A stretch of DNA of 64,000 nt from Halobacteriovorax sp. GB3 (GTDB lineage: Bacteria > Bdellovibrionota > Bacteriovoracia > Bacteriovoracales > Bacteriovoracaceae). The notes under the pieces are model-generated. The model ran no database searches and was not told the origin of the DNA. It worked only from the letters and a program-made list of their open reading frames with translations. The stretch covers positions 372,001-436,000 of the forward strand of contig NZ_JAQSLN010000001.1 of assembly GCF_028649655.1 (NCBI RefSeq). The letters are read 5' to 3'. The position numbers and the translations under genes are program-made. Below, piece by piece: positions 40,577-49,030 of this stretch; within the stretch, counting starts at the first letter, position 1; the number at the start of each line of letters is the position of its first letter.

Positions 40577-40605
40577 TTTATACAACTTTTATTTTCTAAT
40601 GTTAA
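40577..40605 (-). promoter_or_regulatory. Sigma-70 promoter placed for leaderless mRNA
   Basis: On the minus strand TTAACA (-35, 40605-40600), a 17-base spacer and TATAAA (-10, 40582-40577) end six bases before the hydrolase ATG at 40570. Confidence 0.65.
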
Positions 40606-40679
40606 TTAAAAGAAACAAATCACCAACATTCTGTATAGATTTTTGGGTAAAATAAATAAAATCCTTAGGGGAGGCAATT

Positions 40680-41177
40680 ATGGGGCACGTCTTAACAATA
40701 GAAAGAACGTTTAGAACTGACCATCATAAGCTCTTTTTGGACTTCGTTGATCCTAGAAAAATTGAACACTGGTTTTATGAGGAAGATTATTGGACAGCTC
40801 AAGCAGAGGTCGATCTAAAAATAAGAGGGAAGTACCGAATTGAAATGGTGACAGATATTGGAAACTCTTTTGTTCATTATGGAGAGTTTTTAGAATTTAA
40901 TCCCGCTCATACCAAATTAAAATTTACTTGGAATTCTGGTGTTGTTGAAAACACTATTGTCGATATCGAATTTCGAGATCTTGCTAGAGCACGTTCGATG
41001 ATTCGCATCCATCATGGGATGTTTGAAAGTGAAAGCTCTCGCGACAAGCATGAGTTAATTTGGAATAAGTGCCTTGATCATTTAGAGAAATATGTAGAAA
41101 ATCCTACACCTTTTCCCATTTATCAAGACCCTGATTACAAAGACTCAGACGATTTTGAAGAAACTCGAGCTAGTTGA
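40680..41177 (+). CDS. SRPBCC/AHSA1-like domain protein
   Basis: A 165-residue cytoplasmic protein of the START-like SRPBCC superfamily, AHSA1 branch. Segments TIERTFRTDHHKLFLDFVDPRKIEHWFYEED, GKYRIEMVTDIGNSFVHYGEFLEFNPAHTKLKFTW and RSMIRIHHGMFESESSRDKHELIWNKCLDHLEKYVE show the usual order of a ligand-binding cup, ending in the long C-terminal helix. Such proteins bind lipids or other hydrophobic molecules or assist chaperones. RBS GGGGAGG precedes the ATG. It overlaps the convergent MFS gene by 43 bases. Confidence 0.85.
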   Translation: MGHVLTIERTFRTDHHKLFLDFVDPRKIEHWFYEEDYWTAQAEVDLKIRGKYRIEMVTDIGNSFVHYGEFLEFNPAHTKLKFTWNSGVVENTIVDIEFRDLARARSMIRIHHGMFESESSRDKHELIWNKCLDHLEKYVENPTPFPIYQDPDYKDSDDFEETRAS

Positions 41178-42295
41178 CGATTAATTTTAAGAAGTAAGCT
41201 CAAGGATAGGGTAAAGAGAAAAAAGACGAGAACAAAAGATATTTTTGTTCCGAGGATCTCGTTACTAATTCCAAAGATGTAGTGAGTAAAACTAAGTCCC
41301 ACACCAATGAAGGTCATGACTGCTGTTGTCATGTATTCACTTCTATCTTGATAAATTTCACTTATGTAATTCATGGCCACTGGAAAAAAGTAACTCTGAA
41401 AAAGACCTATGAGAACGTAGAAATACGGTGAGATTAAGAAACCAAGAAGAAAAGATGTCAGACTCGTTATCAGAGAAAAAACTAATATAGAGCCACTGCT
41501 GTAGCGCAGATTGATAAAACTAAAAGAAAGTCTCCCCAGACCTAAAAAAGCAAAGAAACAGCTTATCGAAAAGGCCGCTTGGTTTGGTGTGAATTGGTAA
41601 GCTTTCTCTAAAACATAGGGAAGTCTTGATGAAATAAGAATTTCTGCACTCACATAACTTGCTAGCATGACTCCAAAGAAAAACCTTTCGCTAAGAGGGA
41701 CAGACTTTTTTAATGGAGACTTATTGATCTTAATCTTTTTCAATCCATTCAAAAAGAAGCTGATAAATAAAACCACAAAAGCGGCGAGACTAACGACAAG
41801 AAAGTATTCTTTCCATGTGAGAGAGTTACTAATAAAAAAAGTTAGAATGAAAGGAGCTGCAAAAGAAGTTGCTCCATAGACAGAATGAAGTCCGGCAAAA
41901 AGCTTTCTTCTATTCTTCTCATTACTTCCACTGGCAACAAGGATATTCATTGTAATTGTACAAATGGCAAGGCCTACTCCCAAAAGAACAGAGGCGAGAA
42001 TGAGAAGAGGGAATTGATGTGACTGCCCACTATACCAATAGAGAATTCCACTCATACCTAGTAGGGCCAATGAGTATCTCGTTGCCTTAATTGGACCAAG
42101 AAATCCTAGCCAATAACGACTCGTGAAATTGAGAATGAGTCCAGAAAAGCTGGCCAATGAAAAAATGAGGGCCCCTTTAGAGGTTTCAAGATGAAAGTCT
42201 TTAAGAATTGAAGGGTAAGCTGGTCCTCGACCATTGTCGAGAAGGCTAAGAGCAAAAATTGCACCGTAGGCCAAGAAGAGGTAGGCTTTATTCAT
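41135..42295 (-). CDS. MFS transporter
   Basis: A 386-residue inner-membrane protein with about twelve membrane segments in two halves, and the early GFLGPIKATRYSLALLG loop typical of the major facilitator superfamily. The substrate cannot be inferred; sugar- or drug-type carriers are both possible. It is the second gene after the U32 peptidase on the same strand and overlaps it by eight bases. The coding 3' end overlaps the SRPBCC gene by 43 bases, the longest overlap in the window. Confidence 0.85.
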   Translation of the reverse strand: MNKAYLFLAYGAIFALSLLDNGRGPAYPSILKDFHLETSKGALIFSLASFSGLILNFTSRYWLGFLGPIKATRYSLALLGMSGILYWYSGQSHQFPLLILASVLLGVGLAICTITMNILVASGSNEKNRRKLFAGLHSVYGATSFAAPFILTFFISNSLTWKEYFLVVSLAAFVVLFISFFLNGLKKIKINKSPLKKSVPLSERFFFGVMLASYVSAEILISSRLPYVLEKAYQFTPNQAAFSISCFFAFLGLGRLSFSFINLRYSSGSILVFSLITSLTSFLLGFLISPYFYVLIGLFQSYFFPVAMNYISEIYQDRSEYMTTAVMTFIGVGLSFTHYIFGISNEILGTKISFVLVFFLFTLSLSLLLKINRQLARVSSKSSESL

Positions 42296-44858
42296 ATTTA
42301 TTCATACCCTTTTTCTTGTCTCTATAGCTATCGTTCTTTAATAATTGACCTGTTGAAAGTCCATATTTTTCCATACTGTTGATTGAACTCATTAATTCTC
42401 TCTCTTCAATACGATCTTCAAAAAAATCGATATAGCTTTCGATTTTTTTAATTAATTCTTCACCTGATTCATGAAGAGCTTCAATTCTAAATTGGTGTAA
42501 TCCGTAGGGAAGGACTGTATTTAAAAGTCCTGAAGCAGACTGTGAAGTAGCATTGAACATTGTGTTACGGCACTCTTGATCAACTTTAATATAATGTGAA
42601 TTTCCAAATTGATCTTTTAATTCCATTTTGTGCTTTTCACATGGCTTTCCACAATCTCTAAAGCTAGAGCCATTACTTAAAAAAGCGGCAAATACACAGT
42701 GTTCCATATGAAAACTTGGCATATATTGGTGAATAGTTAATTCTAAATTTTCTGCAGGGCCTTCTTTTAGCATCGATAGAAGCTGGGCCTCATTGAGATC
42801 ATAACTGACAGAGAGTGATTCGAGTCCTTTTGAAAGAAGGTAATTGGCACTTAGAGCATTGGCGACATTTAAGCTAAAGTCTCCTCTTAGAGGTAACTCT
42901 GGATTATTCTTTTTCAAGTAGGAAATAGCACCTAAATTTCTCACAAGAACAAAGTCTGGATTAAGTCTGAGAATATGATTGAGGTGATGGTACTCTTTTG
43001 GTTTTAAAATTCTTGTTGTTGCAATAGCGCATTTTATATCAGAGTTTGAAAGCTTCTCTTTGAAAAGCTCTATTGTACCACTAAGAAATTTTGAAAATTC
43101 ATAATCGAGTATGATGGAATCGATCTGTCTTGTCTCTTTGTCTGTGGTTGCTAAAAATTCAATTAATTTCTCTGCTTGAAGAGGTTCTCTAACAAGAATA
43201 TTGAGTTTGGAGAGATTCTTTTCATAACTTTTTATCTCTCTATTTCGTGCAATCTCATAATCTTGATAGAAAGTGATCTGGCGATCGATTCTCTTCTGAT
43301 TTAACTGTTCTATGGCCTTTCTTCGCAACACTTTGAGCTCTTTGTTGTTTAAGAAAGGTTGTGTCTTGTTTGTTATGATTTCAATTTCTTTCAACTCATA
43401 GGCACTTTGAGAAAGGGCACTAAGGGTTTTTTTTGACTTATTGAGATCAATTTCTGATTTAGCTTCTTCAAGAGGAGATTCACTAAGGACTGTGATTGTG
43501 TTCCCTAGGTCGTCTTGGATTGTTAAACTCGCTTTCTTTGAAACTTCTGCCAAAAATTCAATTGAAAGTGGAATTCTCTTCCAAAAATCTCTTGATTCAA
43601 AGCTCTTTACAGTTTCTTTTTCTAGTTGAGGCGAAGAGGTTAGATAGACGGTATCGTTTACTTGGATTTTTCTTAAGTCAAAATCTTTTGAAAAACTTAG
43701 CTCATACTTAGATTGATTGAGAATTTTTACGTCAAAAACCTTCGCTCCAAGTTCTCTTTTTTTTCCATTTTCAAAGGCAGTAAAAAGAAGACCTTCGCCT
43801 TTTAGGATATTCCTTTGAGAACCAATGATGAGTGTATTTCTCGTTTTATTTAAAACCTGACCTAATTTCAACCCTCTATTACTGCCGTAGCTTCCATCTA
43901 CTAATTGCTGATGATCGACCCCATGCAGCCAACCACTGAAGAATCCTCTCGAGTAGGAAATGGCCATTTCTTCAATACTCTTCTTTAGCGATTCAGGATT
44001 GTATTGGTCATTAATTACTTCTTTATACGACTTTGCCGCTGTTGCCACAAAGCTTGGCGACTTTAATCGCCCTTCAACTTTGAATGACTCTACACCCATT
44101 TCAATGAGCTCTGGAAGCTCATTTATTCCACAGAGATCCTGTGGTGAAACAAGATAATTCTTATCAATGAGATCTTTCTTCTTTCCATCGACAATCATTT
44201 CGTATTCAAAGCGACAACTCTGAGCACATTGGCCTCTATTGGCCGAACGTCCACCAATACTTTCCGAAGTAAAGCATTGACCAGAGTAAGCAACACAGAG
44301 GGCACCGTGAACAAAAACTTCTAGTTCTTTTTGAGTCTTGCCACGAATTTCCTTTATCTCTTTAAGAGAGTTTTCACGACCAAGCACAAAGCGTTTGATA
44401 TCTAGGTCATGAAGTAATTCAATGGCCTCACTATTTGTTACGGTCATTTGAGTCGATGCGTGAATTACTTGTTGGGGGGAAATGGCCTTAATTAGTTGAA
44501 CGAGACCAAGGTCTTGAACAATAAAGGCATCAATTCCAAGAGGCAGAACTTTTAAAAGAGTTTCCTTCGCCTTTTCTAATTCGTTTTGAAAAATGAGAAT
44601 ATTGAAAGCGAGATGAACTTTCACTCCGTAGAGGTGGCACAGGTCGACGATCTCTTTTAGATCATTAATACTATGGTCAACTGTTCGTCCACGAGCGTTG
44701 AATCCTGGCATTCCAAGATAGATGGCATCTGCTCCATTGTGGATGGCAGCTCTGGCCATGTCGATATTTCCAACAGGCAATAGTAACTCAGATTTCTTCT
44801 CTTTTTTCATAGCGTTATCATTAGCAAAACTCTTGGATCGAGACAATGAGAAAGCCAT
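42288..44858 (-). CDS. U32 family peptidase / RlhA-like protein
   Basis: An 856-residue protein of the U32 (collagenase-like, PrtC) family. Family marks are LLLPVGNIDMARAAIHNGADAIYLG, ELEVFVHGALCVAYSGQCFTSESIGGRSANRGQCAQSCR with the cysteines that bind an iron-sulfur cluster, and KVEGRLKSPSFVATAA. The length and the additional C-terminal region (DUF3656-like, with CVFAAFLSNGSSFRDCGKPC) agree with RlhA, the enzyme that hydroxylates 23S rRNA C2501, rather than with a secreted protease. It has no signal peptide. A second ATG at 44810 is also possible; neither has a clear RBS. Unusually it is followed by an overlapping MFS gene. Confidence 0.85.
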   Translation of the reverse strand: MAFSLSRSKSFANDNAMKKEKKSELLLPVGNIDMARAAIHNGADAIYLGMPGFNARGRTVDHSINDLKEIVDLCHLYGVKVHLAFNILIFQNELEKAKETLLKVLPLGIDAFIVQDLGLVQLIKAISPQQVIHASTQMTVTNSEAIELLHDLDIKRFVLGRENSLKEIKEIRGKTQKELEVFVHGALCVAYSGQCFTSESIGGRSANRGQCAQSCRFEYEMIVDGKKKDLIDKNYLVSPQDLCGINELPELIEMGVESFKVEGRLKSPSFVATAAKSYKEVINDQYNPESLKKSIEEMAISYSRGFFSGWLHGVDHQQLVDGSYGSNRGLKLGQVLNKTRNTLIIGSQRNILKGEGLLFTAFENGKKRELGAKVFDVKILNQSKYELSFSKDFDLRKIQVNDTVYLTSSPQLEKETVKSFESRDFWKRIPLSIEFLAEVSKKASLTIQDDLGNTITVLSESPLEEAKSEIDLNKSKKTLSALSQSAYELKEIEIITNKTQPFLNNKELKVLRRKAIEQLNQKRIDRQITFYQDYEIARNREIKSYEKNLSKLNILVREPLQAEKLIEFLATTDKETRQIDSIILDYEFSKFLSGTIELFKEKLSNSDIKCAIATTRILKPKEYHHLNHILRLNPDFVLVRNLGAISYLKKNNPELPLRGDFSLNVANALSANYLLSKGLESLSVSYDLNEAQLLSMLKEGPAENLELTIHQYMPSFHMEHCVFAAFLSNGSSFRDCGKPCEKHKMELKDQFGNSHYIKVDQECRNTMFNATSQSASGLLNTVLPYGLHQFRIEALHESGEELIKKIESYIDFFEDRIEERELMSSINSMEKYGLSTGQLLKNDSYRDKKKGMNKYE

Positions 44859-44941
44859 AAGGTGGGAATTTTATTTACTTTTTTGGAACTGGTAACTCTT
44901 TGAAAAAAGGACTAGAATTTCCATTAAATAAGGAGCTTTTA

Positions 44942-45514
44942 ATGAAAATTTACGGATCGACAACTTCACCCTATGTGAGACGATTGCGCCTTCTTTTGGA
45001 GGGACAGAGCTATCAATTTCACAAGGTGAACCTTATGGATGAGAAGGATCGAAAATTATTGGCAGATCTTGGGCCTATTAAAAAAGTACCTATTCTTGAA
45101 GACGGTGAGACTGTTCTCTATGAATCACGAGTGATCTTTAATTATTTGCAACAAAAGCTAGCTATAACAAAGAATGAGAGCGAAAAAGAAAATACTCTAT
45201 CAATAATTGATGCTCTTAGTGACTCTCTGGTTATTATTTTACAGTTGAAATGGTCTGATGTTCCCTTTGATGAATCGAAGCTCATCTTCAAATTACAAAA
45301 AGAGAGAATTATTCAATCTCTTGAAGTGTTAGAGGAAATGGTTTCTCTTGGAAAATTCTCTGCGTGGGATTATCAAGCGATGTGCCTTTATTGTCTGATC
45401 GACTGGATTCTCTTTAGAGAGGTGTGGAACCTGACTGAGTATGAATCGTTACAAAAATTTCATGCGACTCATCGTGAAAAAGAGGTCTGCCAAATGACAG
45501 ACCCTAGATTGTAA
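44942..45514 (+). CDS. Glutathione S-transferase-like protein
   Basis: A 190-residue protein with a thioredoxin-like N-domain (KIYGSTTSPYVRRLRLLLEGQSYQFHKVNLMDEKDRKLLADLGPIKKVPILEDGETVLYESRVIFNYL) ending in the typical cis-Pro VPIL and ES motif for glutathione binding, then a helical C-domain. SPYVRR takes the place of a catalytic Cys/Ser motif. The substrate is unknown. The start was set at the ATG at 44942 (AAGGAG six bases upstream); the longer frame from 44900 adds 14 residues. Its stop is one base from the convergent CoA-transferase gene. Confidence 0.88.
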   Translation: MKIYGSTTSPYVRRLRLLLEGQSYQFHKVNLMDEKDRKLLADLGPIKKVPILEDGETVLYESRVIFNYLQQKLAITKNESEKENTLSIIDALSDSLVIILQLKWSDVPFDESKLIFKLQKERIIQSLEVLEEMVSLGKFSAWDYQAMCLYCLIDWILFREVWNLTEYESLQKFHATHREKEVCQMTDPRL

Positions 45515-45515
45515 A

Positions 45516-46787
45516 TTAAGAGATAATTGATTTTTTTATATCAAACCATGCACGATCGAGTTCCTCTCGATCGTCAGGGTGAGAGATTTTTATAAGCTCT
45601 TTTGCTCTTTGATTGAGAGTTTTTCCAAAGAGATCAGCGACACCATATTCAGTAACAATGTAGTGAGCATGGGCGCGAGTAGTGACAACGCCAGCTCCTT
45701 GTCTGAGTTTTGGAACGATTTTTGAAAATCCTTTTACTGATTTAGATGTGATAACTGTGATTGGTTTACCTCCTTCAGAAAGAAAAGCTCCTCTCATGAA
45801 GTCCATCTGTCCACCAACTCCAGAAATGATTCTCGATCCAACACTGTCAGCGCAAATTTGACCAGTCAGATCGATTTCAACAGCTGAGTTAATCGCAACG
45901 ACTTTAGGATTTTTCTTAATGATTGCAGGATCGTTAACAAAAGATGCTGAAAGCTGAATGATAGATGGATTGTCGTCGATAAAATCATAAAGCTCTTTAG
46001 AGCCCATAACAAAGCCCGATACCGTTTTTCCTGGATAGACTTTCTTTTTTGAATTTGTGACAGCACCAGATTTTAGTAGTTCTAAAATACCATCAGACCA
46101 CATTTCTGAATGAACACCTAAATCTTTGTGATCTTTAAGAAAGTGGCAAACTGCGTTCGGTACATTTCCAATTCCTACTTGAATTGTCGAGCCATCTTCA
46201 ACAATCTCAGCGACACGTTTTCCAATGGCCAATTCCGTTTCACTCAGTCCTGTGCAGAGAACTTCTTGAATTGGACGATCAATCTCTGTATAGAAATCAA
46301 TTTGAGAAGTATGAATAAATCCATCTCCGTGAACTCTAGGCATTTGCTTATTGATAAGAGCGACAACCTTTTTAGCTGCTTTTAATGCCCCTAGGGTAAT
46401 GTCTACACTGACACCAAGAGAACAATATCCATGGCGGTCAGGAGAAGATACTTGAATAAAAGCTATATCGACGGACTTTTCACTATTTTTTAAAATATAA
46501 CTTCCCTCAGAGAGAAAGCAAGGAGAGTAGTCGATGTTATCATAGTTAAGAAGTCTTCTTACATTTGATCCACAGAACAAACTTGTTATACGAAGGTTTT
46601 CTCCTAGGTCTTGAGCGAGTTCACGATAGTCATTTTCTGTGTGGATATGTATAAGCTCTATTTGTTTTTCAATACCAACGAGAGAGTCAAGCAGTTCAGT
46701 TGGTGTTGCAGCTCCTCCTTGAACAAAAATTCTGGCATCATTTGGAATAATACCGTGCAATTCCTTTTGATCTGATAATTTCTTCAT
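45516..46787 (-). CDS. Acetyl-CoA hydrolase/CoA-transferase family enzyme
   Basis: A 423-residue class I CoA transferase of the acetyl-CoA hydrolase / 4-hydroxybutyrate CoA-transferase group. The N-terminal half includes VQGGAATPTELLDSL and VSSPDRHGYCSLGVSVD. The C-terminal half has VAINSAVEIDLTGQICADSVG, whose Glu is the expected covalent catalytic residue, then SGVGGQMDFMRGAFLSEGGKPI and RAHAHYIVTEYGVADLFGK. It moves CoA between short-chain acids such as acetate, butyrate or succinate; exact partners are not decided. It is divergent from a LysE exporter with an FNR-like box between them. RBS AAAGGA precedes the ATG. Confidence 0.92.
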   Translation of the reverse strand: MKKLSDQKELHGIIPNDARIFVQGGAATPTELLDSLVGIEKQIELIHIHTENDYRELAQDLGENLRITSLFCGSNVRRLLNYDNIDYSPCFLSEGSYILKNSEKSVDIAFIQVSSPDRHGYCSLGVSVDITLGALKAAKKVVALINKQMPRVHGDGFIHTSQIDFYTEIDRPIQEVLCTGLSETELAIGKRVAEIVEDGSTIQVGIGNVPNAVCHFLKDHKDLGVHSEMWSDGILELLKSGAVTNSKKKVYPGKTVSGFVMGSKELYDFIDDNPSIIQLSASFVNDPAIIKKNPKVVAINSAVEIDLTGQICADSVGSRIISGVGGQMDFMRGAFLSEGGKPITVITSKSVKGFSKIVPKLRQGAGVVTTRAHAHYIVTEYGVADLFGKTLNQRAKELIKISHPDDREELDRAWFDIKKSIIS

Positions 46788-46843
46788 TTGTTTTCCTTTT
46801 ATATTTTATAAGAAACTTTATAATGTCGATTAGTGTTTGATAC

Positions 46844-46859
46844 TATGATTCACATCATA
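46844..46859. promoter_or_regulatory. FNR/CRP-type half-site pair TGAT-N4-ATCA
   Basis: TATGAT-TCAC-ATCATA is a perfect six-base inverted repeat with the FNR core TGAT-N4-ATCA, set in the gap between the CoA transferase and LysE genes, 37 bases before the LysE ATG. It suggests control by an FNR/CRP-family protein, possibly linked to oxygen or metabolic state. Confidence 0.4.
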
Positions 46860-46895
46860 ATTAGATTTCATTTATTATAAGGTATAGAAGGTTCT

Positions 46896-47507
46896 ATGAA
46901 TATTTTTAGTTTGTTAGGTGTAATGGCCCTTGCTCAATTCAGTCCTGGTCCAGATATGGCGCTTCTTCTTAGAAATGTTCTTTCTCAGGGAAAGGGACGC
47001 TCTCTTGTTACAGTACTTGGAATCGTTGCCGGATTATCAATTCATTTTTCCTTGTGCTCTTTAGGTCTTGCTAGCTTACTCAAAGTTAATGAATCTTTAT
47101 TTTTGGCCATCAAAGTCATAGGATGCCTCTACCTTATTTATCTTGGTATATCAGGTCTTCTCGCCAAAGTGTCACAGAACGGTCAAATTGAAGAAAAAAA
47201 TCAGATTAGTTATATGAAGGCCTTCACACAAGGCTTTGTTTGTAATGTTCTCAATCCAAAGGCCACGATGTTTGTGCTTAGTGTTTTTACAGCGCTTGCA
47301 GGAGATGGACTAGAGACGAAGACTCTTTTTTTCTACTCGGGACTTCTATTGCTTGAAGCCTTGGTTCTTTGGTCAGTATTTGTACTTTTTGTTAGTCGGA
47401 AAGAAGTGATTGGGAAGATTAAAAAAATTGAGGCCCATATTGCAAAAGTGCTGAGCCTCATCTTGATTATTTTAGGTGGTCTTGGAATTTACGAAGGATT
47501 CTTTTAG
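46896..47507 (+). CDS. LysE family exporter
   Basis: A 203-residue inner-membrane protein of the LysE/RhtB family with about six membrane segments. The opening QFSPGPDMALLLRNVLSQGKGRSLVTVLGIVAGLSIHFSLCSLGL is diagnostic, and FTQGFVCNVLNPKATMFVLSVFTAL is the second-half landmark. It exports amino acids or small amines. RBS AGAAGG precedes the ATG. Its stop overlaps the stop of the convergent DUF481 gene by four bases. Confidence 0.92.
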   Translation: MNIFSLLGVMALAQFSPGPDMALLLRNVLSQGKGRSLVTVLGIVAGLSIHFSLCSLGLASLLKVNESLFLAIKVIGCLYLIYLGISGLLAKVSQNGQIEEKNQISYMKAFTQGFVCNVLNPKATMFVLSVFTALAGDGLETKTLFFYSGLLLLEALVLWSVFVLFVSRKEVIGKIKKIEAHIAKVLSLILIILGGLGIYEGFF

Positions 47508-48199
47508 AAAGTTGCAATAAGGCTTGTCGTTATCTTTCTGTCGTAAGCTGTTGCACCTTCTGTTGGAAGATTATCTTTTTTCCATTCGTATGTAACTTTT
47601 AGAGAAAACATCGAGTTGATTGTATTTCTAAAACTAGAGAGGACATTGAGTTGCCAGTCTTTGCTTTCATCAAAGTTTGGAACATATTCGACCTTCGTTT
47701 CAAATGAAGTCGTCTTATTATAATCAAATTTATAAGAAGCTTGTAAGAGGGCCTTGTTGAAATATTCTTTAGCTTGTTCAAAGCGTTTTTCAACAGTATA
47801 TCGATAGGCAACTTCTGATTCAACAGAATGTTTGTCTGATTTGTGTAAAATAATATTCGAACCGACATCTGTGTTGTAGCTTGTTTCTATACCAGCGAAT
47901 TTATCACCTTCAATAATTTCTCCGAGAAGAAGACCAACCCTTTTAGAGAAACGATAGACATAATTTGTATGAATATCCCAATTTCTTGAACTTAAAACAC
48001 CTTCAGAAGTCCCGTAAGTGTAGTGTCCTCCAAATTTAATCTTATGTAGATTCTTCTCATAAGAGTTCTTAGAAATAAGATTGTATGTTTCAAGTTGTGA
48101 ATTACCACTTGTATTAACAAGTCCTACTTCAGCTTCATTATGAAATTCAGCTTGAGCTAATGGACTAATAAAAAGTGCGATGAGTAACAGACGTCTCAT
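47504..48199 (-). CDS. DUF481 (YdiY-like) outer-membrane protein
   Basis: A 231-residue outer-membrane beta-barrel. A signal peptide (MRRLLLIALFISPLAQAEFH) is followed by EAEVGLVNTSGNSQLETYNLISKNSYEKNLHKIKFGGHYTYGTSEGV, the typical opening of the DUF481/YdiY family, and NWDIHTNYVYRFSKRVGLLLGEIIEGDKFAGIETSYNTDVGSNIIL. It ends in ...ITTSLIATF with the C-terminal phenylalanine used for barrel assembly. Family function is unknown. RBS AAGGAG supports the start. Confidence 0.88.
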   Translation of the reverse strand: MRRLLLIALFISPLAQAEFHNEAEVGLVNTSGNSQLETYNLISKNSYEKNLHKIKFGGHYTYGTSEGVLSSRNWDIHTNYVYRFSKRVGLLLGEIIEGDKFAGIETSYNTDVGSNIILHKSDKHSVESEVAYRYTVEKRFEQAKEYFNKALLQASYKFDYNKTTSFETKVEYVPNFDESKDWQLNVLSSFRNTINSMFSLKVTYEWKKDNLPTEGATAYDRKITTSLIATF

Positions 48200-48271
48200 A
48201 ATTTCTCCTTCATTTTTTGTTAGAAATAGTCTCTACAATTTAATGAAAGGTGTCAATGAGACGTCACTAAA

Positions 48272-48925
48272 CTAGTTTTTCGAAAAGTAGACAGAGGCCC
48301 TATCGATATAGCTTTTCATCTTTTGCTCAAATTGTTCAGGGTTGCTTTTAAGCACATAAGGCTTTTCTTTTTGGTAAGTGTAGATGTCATTGAGCTTCGG
48401 ATAATGTCTGAGAATATCAGTAGAGTAAGTGTTGTCTAAAAAATGAATTCTCTGAAGAAGGGGAATGAGTGAAGAATCCACGAGAGAAAATCCATCTTCT
48501 AAAAATGTTTCTCTAGAGTTAGCCGCCATTTCAAGCCATGAAAGTTTAGACTTTAATTGATGAGTCTTTTCTTGTACTTCTTTTTCACTTTTTGCCATCA
48601 TGATTTGAAAACAAAGTCCTGTTAAGTCTCCGTTGTATTCTATCCAAGATCTGGCCTTTGCTCTTTTAAAGGCATCTTGGGGAAGAAGGTTTGAGCCAGT
48701 TATATCGTCGATATATTCATTAATAACTGATGACTCAAAGAGGACGTCATTATCAATACAAAGTACTGGAACTTTTCCTGTTGGCGAAAGCTTTAAAAAC
48801 CATTGCGGTTTATTTTGAAGATCAATATATTCAACTTCGTGGTGGATGTTTTTAAAAAGTAGTGTGATTGTTGACCTTTGAACATAGGGACAAAGTTCAA
48901 AACTTATAAGTTTCAATTTATGCAT
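48272..48925 (-). CDS. Glutathione S-transferase-like protein
   Basis: A 217-residue GST-fold protein. The N-domain has LKLISFELCPYVQRSTITLLFKNIHHEVEYIDLQNKPQWFLKLSPTGKVPVLCIDNDVLFESSVINEYI: CPYVQR gives the candidate catalytic Cys, VPVL the cis-Pro and ES the gamma-glutamyl site. The pattern with Cys resembles omega- or beta-type and dehydroascorbate-reductase-like GSTs. A helical C-domain follows. RBS AAGGAG precedes the ATG. It stands alone. It differs from the GST at 44942, which lacks the Cys. Confidence 0.9.
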   Translation of the reverse strand: MHKLKLISFELCPYVQRSTITLLFKNIHHEVEYIDLQNKPQWFLKLSPTGKVPVLCIDNDVLFESSVINEYIDDITGSNLLPQDAFKRAKARSWIEYNGDLTGLCFQIMMAKSEKEVQEKTHQLKSKLSWLEMAANSRETFLEDGFSLVDSSLIPLLQRIHFLDNTYSTDILRHYPKLNDIYTYQKEKPYVLKSNPEQFEQKMKSYIDRASVYFSKN

Positions 48926-49009
48926 AAATTCTCCTTCATCTATTAGGATAACAGAATCACGACTGTGAAGGAAAGTGTTTAGATTAAATCTATTTTAGAG
49001 ATAAAGAGT

Positions 49010-49030
49010 ACTAATATTACAGTTATTAGT
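49010..49030 (-). terminator. Weak AT-rich terminator of the metzincin-like gene
   Basis: ACTAATA and TATTAGT pair perfectly across a seven-base loop and overlap the minus-strand stop at 49026-49028; the downstream minus sequence ACTCTTTATCTC is only moderately T-rich. Confidence 0.4.

Noticed and set aside
45484-45503. GGTCTG/CAGACC hairpin at the end of the GST gene
   Set aside because: The stem is only six bases, lies inside the coding region, and lacks a T-run right after it, so a terminator call is not supported.
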